Of a stretch of DNA of 11,547 nucleotides, positions 7,901 through 11,547 are shown in pieces (positions within the stretch are counted from its first letter, which is position 1; each line of letters starts with the position of its first letter). The notes beneath the pieces are model-generated. The model did not search any database and was not told the DNA's origin. It saw only the letters and a program-made list of their open reading frames with translations. This DNA is from Candidatus Kapaibacterium sp. (GTDB lineage: Bacteria; Bacteroidota; Ignavibacteria; Kapaibacteriales; Kapaibacteriaceae). The position numbers and the translations under genes are program-made. The stretch spans positions 1-11,547 of the forward strand of contig JAURNF010000122.1 in NCBI GenBank assembly GCA_030830285.1, read 5' to 3'.

Positions 7901-9133
7901 GTGTGCAGCACGTGTGAGCGGTTTGTACTCGACGATAACATCACCAGTTCCGCATGAAGCGATAGAGGCTGGCAGTGTATTCAAGATGCGGAAGTGCACA
8001 GCGTCTGCACCAGTGATTGTAGCTGTCCATAGCGATGAGAACCAATTCACATTTGTCACGCGAACGGTGTCGCGCTTCGCTGAATCGGGACATACACCCT
8101 TGAACACGAGAAGTGAATCGCTCGCTGTGCGAAGTGGACTTGCAGTGCGGAATATGCCTTCGCCCGCAACCCAACCAGTTGTGTCGTTCTGAAAGAACAC
8201 GTCGTCGAGGTCTGCGCCATTTAGGCCGCACGTGCGAAGCGTCCAGTTGATGCCTGCATTCGTTGTATGATAGACTGAACCAGCCCAACCTGCAGCCCAT
8301 CCATTCGTAGGCGACAAGAGGAAGGTGCCAAACATCTCCTGCCCTGAGTTGAACTCTCGCCAGGATGTTCCGTTATCCGGACTAAACCGCATGCCGGTTG
8401 TCACGCCTGGTACGTTCGAACACTTCGCACCACCAAGCGGAACACATATCGATGCGCCCTTCATGGCGATCTCTTCATGCCATGGCGCATTGGTACCTGT
8501 GTATGCGTGCACCTGCCAAGTGACGCCATCGTCCTCTGACTTCCAGACTGTTGCAGCACCAGTAGCATACACGGTGTTCGCTGGCATCGTAGCATCCCAG
8601 TACGGGTCTGACAGGACACTGCGCTTGATTGTCGTGTCGGTGAATCGCGTGTAGGTAAGTCCGCCATCAACAGTGCGGAACACAACGTTGTTACCACATC
8701 CACCGCCACCAGCGAACCATCCTTCGTTCGCATTGCGGAACCACCCACCCCAAAGTGATACAGTTTGATCAGGATGGATCGAGCTCCACGTTACGCCACC
8801 ATCTGTTGACTTATATACGCCGCACGGACCTGATGCGTAACCAATGTTTGCATCGAGGAACTGCACGTATTCAAGATGGCAGTTATTTTTTGATGGATCA
8901 ATCTTGACGCCGGCCCACGTGTTGCCTCCATCGACTGTGCGGATCACATATCCTGCATTCTGATCAACCGCCCAACCGCGGCTTGGATCATTCGGGAGGA
9001 AGAAGATGTCCAGGTAATACCCGCTGCTATATGGAGCAGGTAGCGCAACCTTTTCCCATCGCTGTGCACGGATCGGTAGCGCGCTAAGAAGCAGCACGAT
9101 TCCGAGGAGCAGCATGGTGACGCGGGATTTCAT
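4898..9133 (-). CDS. Giant T9SS-secreted protein: YCF48-like propeller, ASH-type modules, cohesin-like module, sorting domain
   Basis: The 1411-residue product has a signal peptide at 1-23 (IRA|QR). Residues 25-332 form a YCF48/BNR-type beta-propeller with six recognisable blades: RTVDGGNTW (65), KSTDGGVTW (108), RTVDGGLTY (153), KSEDDGVTW (198), FSPDNGTSW (250) and HTTNAGINW (289). Residues about 341-1180 hold roughly eight Ig-like modules of about 100-110 residues in the ASH/choice-of-anchor-D style (for example LISVTPRVIDLGSMCVGTF, with ISVTNTG following). Residues 1181-1310 look cohesin-like. Residues 1330-1411 fit a type A T9SS sorting domain (SPTPAQDYIRI, IEIVDLVGNVV, LASGTYMLRV), implying export and surface attachment or release. 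The ATG at 9133 directly precedes the signal peptide. The gene follows purA by 71 bp, and its last 11 bp overlap the convergent gene. Binding partners and role are unknown; no catalytic motif is visible. Confidence 0.93.
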   Translation of the reverse strand: MKSRVTMLLLGIVLLLSALPIRAQRWEKVALPAPYSSGYYLDIFFLPNDPSRGWAVDQNAGYVIRTVDGGNTWAGVKIDPSKNNCHLEYVQFLDANIGYASGPCGVYKSTDGGVTWSSIHPDQTVSLWGGWFRNANEGWFAGGGGCGNNVVFRTVDGGLTYTRFTDTTIKRSVLSDPYWDATMPANTVYATGAATVWKSEDDGVTWQVHAYTGTNAPWHEEIAMKGASICVPLGGAKCSNVPGVTTGMRFSPDNGTSWREFNSGQEMFGTFLLSPTNGWAAGWAGSVYHTTNAGINWTLRTCGLNGADLDDVFFQNDTTGWVAGEGIFRTASPLRTASDSLLVFKGVCPDSAKRDTVRVTNVNWFSSLWTATITGADAVHFRILNTLPASIASCGTGDVIVEYKPLTRAAHNATLVITVQQPETTLVVPLQGDQRGRTAYPVDTLITYRERVGTQLQRSMMWRSTSATDLEAIVRIVRVSGDTNISMTATYPATVGGGVTLTYITANLRDTGWVQTTFRVTLAPCGRDTLITVRVYGESPIFNSIAAASVDAGCDSLATLRIPIWNTGNIPLVITRIDATTMGVQPFRVKGFVSGRFGAPWSMAPGERDTLLVDYIPQSSADNVTLTIEHDDRTLARGSKTPWVVALRGTSQRTLISVTPRVIDLGSMCVGTFYDRSISVTNTGTSTAAMRFTTTSQHITGLPQSNVSLIGGQQRSFTFTYTARTKGPFTDTIAIRLSTCDAVEYVIAKGLVEDLALTITPSSVRDSADVGVPMRHRFVVRLAGGDSARIVDIRVRPLPMAMTTNIPSVPFTLRRNDSVVVTIEWSSPTPAEYKGVLEVVAVTSCSTTVSSDVYLRAMSTSVKYGPTSLAWQQLCSLRTQLDSFYVDIAGERPITIRSLTISPTTAPFQLLDQSTPRTLAPNTRTWFRVAYEPTMYDSRTASVVIVTDQQETLSVGLSGRADVASLDVQPTLIDLGELYACSLNEQRRIVVRNIGTIAADARVILIDGNNGLRVPSSSALRIVNGDSVEIVLDVEPALLPVGALRSIVRIVSSTCPDTIDVSITAQRVQDGMLRATPNPVRSSVVVGTNARQQVVLTNEDPSQRRVVSATIATPANGWALAQPFVERTLPASGTDTLDLVFTPSAVGDNNAKLVLVSESNCSDTTTVQLLGVGREPGQPVTHTLNLDIDDYVAQPGAAVRIPVTWQTSIRDAAVDSVKIDVIFSRLNLRVDSILPGTMPDVDVTSTSMPGRVEFTVRRTGSNAGLPGDVAVLYGTAFSAIPDSTPLSFATVSVWAGDDVIVGTDDGSLVVDACGPRFLIRVGAPAVVRVVSPTPAQDYIRIAVRLGAADAVSIEIVDLVGNVVGRQDTAQLPAGESTLSLALPPTLASGTYMLRVSTRMSGSTTTTIPVIR
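4901..5146 (-). other. T9SS type A-like C-terminal sorting domain (within the cargo gene)
   Basis: This stretch encodes residues 1330-1411: the SPTPAQDYIRI opening (the usual form is PNPAxD), a central IEIVDLVGNVVGRQ strand pair, LPAGESTLSLALP, and a closing ASGTYMLRVSTR followed by a short hydrophobic/basic tail (IPVIR). That order matches the type A secretion signal recognised by the T9SS outer-membrane translocon and removed by the sortase-like PorU. No T9SS machinery gene lies in the window. Confidence 0.85.
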
Positions 9134-9204
9134 ACCATAGGCCTAAAACTATGGCATTGGGGTGAAACACCCACGCAGAAACCTAGCGGTGAATAGTTCC
9201 GCGA
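9134..9204 (-). promoter_or_regulatory. 71-bp leader between purA and the cargo gene with two small inverted repeats
   Basis: CCATAG at 9135-9140 pairs with CTATGG at 9149-9154 across an 8-base loop, directly before the cargo ATG. GGGTG (9160-9164) pairs with CACCC (9168-9172) across AAA. The first could be an operator or an RNA hairpin close to the ribosome entry site. The second lacks a U-run, so it is not a standard terminator. On the minus strand TAGGTTTC (9185-9178) matches the Bacteroidota minus-7 element TAnnTTTG at all but the last base, but no minus-33 TTG lies at the right distance. A separate promoter for the cargo gene is possible but not shown. Confidence 0.3.
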
Positions 9205-10473
9205 TTAGCGGAGGAATGTGTCTTCGCGGGCTGGACTCGTAGAAACCCACGTAATCGGGGTTTCGAGCAGACGTTCAACCGTCTCGACGTAGCGTTGTGC
9301 AGCTGCTGGGAGGGCATCAAACGAGGCGATGCCATCGAGAGCACAATTCCATCCCTCGAGCGTGATGTACTCGCACGTAATGCGGTCGAGCGTCTTCACA
9401 TCGGCGGGGAAGTTCTTTACTGGAGCTCCGTCAATCGAATAGCCAGTGCAAATCTTGATCTCGCTAAACACTCCGAGAACATCGAGCTTCGTGAGCGCGA
9501 TTTCGGAAATGCCGTTGATCATGATCGAGTACTTGAGCGCAGGAATATCCAACCAGCCGCAGCGACGTGAACGTCCTGTCGTTGCGCCAAACTCATGTCC
9601 TTCCGAACGGAGAAGTTCGCCGGTAGCATCATTGAGTTCTGTTGGGAACGGACCATTTCCGACGCGCGTGCTGTAGGCCTTGACCACGCCCATGACCGAA
9701 GAGATCGATGTCGGTGGGATACCAAGTCCGGTGCATGCGCCACCAGACGTTGGGTTCGAGCTCGTCACAAACGGATACGTACCGTGGTCGAGATCCAACA
9801 GTGCGCCCTGCGCACCCTCGGCCAACACGCGCTTACCTTGCTTCAGTGCATTGTTGAGCAGCGCCGTTGTGTCGGTGATGTATGGATCGATTTGTGAATC
9901 GAACGCAACGTACTCTTCGATCATTGCGTCCACGTCAAGCGGAGCAACGTCGTAGAGTGCCTGGAGAATCTGATTCTTTTCAGCAAGATTGGTGCGGATC
10001 TTCTCACCGAGAACTTCGCGATCGAGGAGATCAACGATGCGAATACCGCTGCGGAGTGCCTTGTCGTTGTAGGCGGGTCCGATACCACGACCTGTGGTTC
10101 CGATTGAACCGGCTTGGCGTTCGCGCGCAGCATCCATCATCTTGTGATACGGCATGATGAGATGCGCTTTGTGCGAAATGTGCAGGCGTCCGTCGATGGA
10201 GATTCCCATGCGCTCAAGCATGGCAATCTCTTCCATCAGCGCTACTGGGTCGATAACAACTCCATTACCAATCACGCAGTGCGTGCCTGGATGGAGAATG
10301 CCCGAAGGGATGAGGTGCAGCACATACTTCGTGTCGTTGAACACGATCGTATGTCCGGCGTTGGCACCACCTTGATACCGAGCCACAATGTCGGCCTGCT
10401 CGGAGAGCATGTCGACAATTTTGCCTTTACCTTCATCGCCCCATTGGGTACCAACGATAATGCGAACGCTCAT
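9205..10473 (-). CDS. purA: Adenylosuccinate synthetase
   Basis: PurA joins IMP and aspartate using GTP to give adenylosuccinate, the first committed step from IMP to AMP, in the cytoplasm. The 422-residue length fits bacterial PurA. Diagnostic motifs are in order: the phosphate-binding GDEGKGK loop (12-18) with catalytic Asp13, GGANAGHT with catalytic His41, GTTGRGIGPAY (125-135), the switch-like EGAQGALLDLDHGTYPFVTSSN block (219-240), TTGRSRRCGW (298-307) and the guanine-specifying TKLD (328-331). No key residue is missing. Its ATG overlaps the STAS gene stop as ATGA (10470-10473), so translation is probably coupled and the gene shares the secF/STAS transcript. No other purine gene is nearby, so it sits outside a pur cluster here. 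Confidence 0.98.
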   Translation of the reverse strand: MSVRIIVGTQWGDEGKGKIVDMLSEQADIVARYQGGANAGHTIVFNDTKYVLHLIPSGILHPGTHCVIGNGVVIDPVALMEEIAMLERMGISIDGRLHISHKAHLIMPYHKMMDAARERQAGSIGTTGRGIGPAYNDKALRSGIRIVDLLDREVLGEKIRTNLAEKNQILQALYDVAPLDVDAMIEEYVAFDSQIDPYITDTTALLNNALKQGKRVLAEGAQGALLDLDHGTYPFVTSSNPTSGGACTGLGIPPTSISSVMGVVKAYSTRVGNGPFPTELNDATGELLRSEGHEFGATTGRSRRCGWLDIPALKYSIMINGISEIALTKLDVLGVFSEIKICTGYSIDGAPVKNFPADVKTLDRITCEYITLEGWNCALDGIASFDALPAAAQRYVETVERLLETPITWVSTSPAREDTFLR

Positions 10474-10811
10474 GAAGCTTGCAGCGCCTCATCAACAGTT
10501 GGTTGTAGGTCAAAGACAGAGATCAATTGCGTCATAGTAAGCAGTGACGTGACGTGGTCTGGCACAGCGGCAAGGAGCAGACGTGCGTTGTGCTTTCGCA
10601 CAGTAGCAAGTGCACCGACCAGCATGCCCAGTCCACTCGAGTTCATACGGACAACGCGCGATAGGTCGAGCACAACACGCGCCGAAGGTTCAGCGCATGC
10701 CTCGCGGACGAGTAAGCTGAGTTCGAGGGCTTCCGAACCTCCGAGTACTTCTTCGGCGAACGTGATCACTGTTGATCCCGGTTCACCATGACGTATGGAG
10801 AACGTGCCCAC
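10470..10811 (-). CDS. STAS-domain protein, probable anti-sigma factor antagonist
   Basis: The product has 113 residues, the size of single-domain SpoIIAA/RsbV-type STAS proteins. These bind an anti-sigma factor kinase when unphosphorylated and release the sigma factor. Residues 4-20 form the first strands, 46-52 give VVLDLSR, and the phosphorylation loop is MNSSGLGMLVGAL (56-68), with Ser59 at the usual acceptor position. The loop has Asn57 where the classical family has Asp (DSSG). The start is GTG at 10811; the next in-frame start, GTG at codon 15, would remove part of the first strand. It begins 5 bp after the secF stop and ends in a 4-bp overlap with purA. No kinase, sigma factor or PP2C phosphatase is in the window, so partner-switching is inferred; a role in another STAS-regulated process cannot be excluded. 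Confidence 0.9.
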   Translation of the reverse strand: MGTFSIRHGEPGSTVITFAEEVLGGSEALELSLLVREACAEPSARVVLDLSRVVRMNSSGLGMLVGALATVRKHNARLLLAAVPDHVTSLLTMTQLISVFDLQPTVDEALQAS

Positions 10812-10816
10812 AGGGG

Positions 10817-11547
10817 TTAAGCCTTCTTTGTATGCAGTTCGCCAACATTCTTATGCTGCACGCGATCTGAATACCAAATCAAGAATGCCGATGCGATGTA
10901 GATCGATGAGAAGGTACCGATCACGATACCGATGAACATCGTGAATGCAAAGCCTTCGAGAACATCACCGCCAAGGAACACCATTACGAGGAGAGCGGCA
11001 AGAACCGACACACCAGTGATGAGCGTACGGCTGAGTGTTTCGTTCAGCGAAAGATTCACGAGATCAACAAGCGACATACCCTTGTGCTTCTCGCGGTTCT
11101 CACGAATACGGTCGAACACCACAACCTTGTCGTTGATGGAGTAACCAAGGATCGTCAGATATGCTGCAAGCGAGTTGATCGACAATTCGAGATTCAACAG
11201 TCCAGTCTTGTTGAAGAGCACCGACACAACGAACGCCAACACAACGTCGTGCGCAAGCGCCACGATAGCTGAGAGACCGTATGCGAACTGGAATCGGAAT
11301 GCTACATAGAGCAGGATGATGATCGTTGCGAGGAAGAGCGAAAGCGCTGAATCAAATGCAAGCTCGCTCGAAACCTTAGGGTCGACGTTGTCAGCACCAA
11401 GGAGCGTCACCGTGTCATTCGAGAATGCCTTCTGAAGTCCGGCAACGATATCCGCTGAAATCTCCGAAGCGCGCCCTGTTTCGTTGATACGAATCAGGTA
11501 CTCACCAGTTGTGCCGAAACTCTTGATTTCTGCACCACCGAAGCCAA
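10817..11547 (-). CDS. secF: Protein translocase subunit SecF (partial, N-terminus missing)
   Basis: SecF works with SecD as a proton-driven inner-membrane partner of SecYEG, helping late steps of protein export. The frame stays open to the right edge: it reads GFGGAEIKSFG and YLIRINETG upstream of the first internal start codon at 11410, so the apparent start there is not the gene start. About 243 residues remain. They cover the end of the periplasmic region, the DNVDPKVSSEL segment before the membrane block, and about five transmembrane helices: LFLATIIILLYVAF, GLSAIVALAHDVVLAFVVSVLF, SLAAYLTILGYSINDKVVVFDRIREN (the SecF signature), LITGVSVLAALLVMVFLGG and FAFTMFIGIVIGTFSSIYIASAFL. The C-terminal tail is short and basic (GELHTKKA). 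Whether it is a stand-alone SecF or the end of a SecDF fusion cannot be seen. It is the first visible gene of the secF-STAS-purA run. Confidence 0.96.
   Translation of the reverse strand, partial: GFGGAEIKSFGTTGEYLIRINETGRASEISADIVAGLQKAFSNDTVTLLGADNVDPKVSSELAFDSALSLFLATIIILLYVAFRFQFAYGLSAIVALAHDVVLAFVVSVLFNKTGLLNLELSINSLAAYLTILGYSINDKVVVFDRIRENREKHKGMSLVDLVNLSLNETLSRTLITGVSVLAALLVMVFLGGDVLEGFAFTMFIGIVIGTFSSIYIASAFLIWYSDRVQHKNVGELHTKKA

Noticed and set aside
9160..9172. GGGTG/CACCC hairpin as a terminator after purA
   Set aside because: Only five base pairs and no following T-run on the minus strand, so it does not fit an intrinsic terminator.
10114..10791. 225-codon plus-strand open frame opposite purA and the STAS gene
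   Set aside because: It runs antisense to two well-conserved proteins, its translation shows no signal peptide, domain or family pattern, and it follows from the codon bias of the opposite strand.

Overview
The window looks like a chromosomal segment from a member of the Bacteroidota/Chlorobiota (FCB) group. The indicators are a TonB-dependent receptor with an N-terminal carboxypeptidase-regulatory-like domain, a 1411-residue surface protein ending in a type IX secretion (T9SS) type A-like sorting domain, and a second secreted protein of a kind common in these phyla. Long secreted proteins joining YCF48-like propellers to ASH/choice-of-anchor-D modules are frequent in Kapabacteria/Ignavibacteria-type genomes. 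That finer placement is inference; no rRNA or tRNA is present to settle it.

Layout, by strand. Minus, left edge: a TonB-dependent receptor (1003-3828) followed 33 bp downstream by a secreted Ig-like/DUF-type protein (1-969) that runs off the window; the two look like one transcription unit. Plus: one exported protein of unknown function (about 3853-4908), divergent from the receptor. Its two halves each resemble CsgG/LpoB/TolB-N-like alpha/beta domains. The region between these two genes holds a 20-bp operator-like palindrome (3911-3930). Minus: the giant T9SS cargo protein (4898-9133), whose 3' end overlaps the plus-strand gene tail-to-tail by 11 bp. Minus, right part: secF (partial, 10817-11547), a STAS-domain protein (10470-10811) and purA (9205-10473). 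These three are packed with a 5-bp gap and a 4-bp ATGA overlap, so they look like one co-translated operon, with the cargo gene 71 bp further downstream.

Functionally, the window mixes housekeeping genes (SecF export motor, PurA in AMP synthesis), a probable partner-switch regulator (STAS) and envelope proteins. SecF helps carry all four exported proteins across the inner membrane; the cargo protein and perhaps the 1-969 product then cross the outer membrane, the former by T9SS. The receptor and its neighbour are probably a substrate-binding/uptake pair whose ligand cannot be read from sequence.

No gene-free stretch exceeds about 115 bp. I saw no tRNA, rRNA, CRISPR array, insertion sequence or transposase. 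The best candidates for something undescribed are the receptor/partner pair, the operator-like palindrome in the divergent region, and the tandem-domain exported protein. None amounts to a clearly new system on this evidence.
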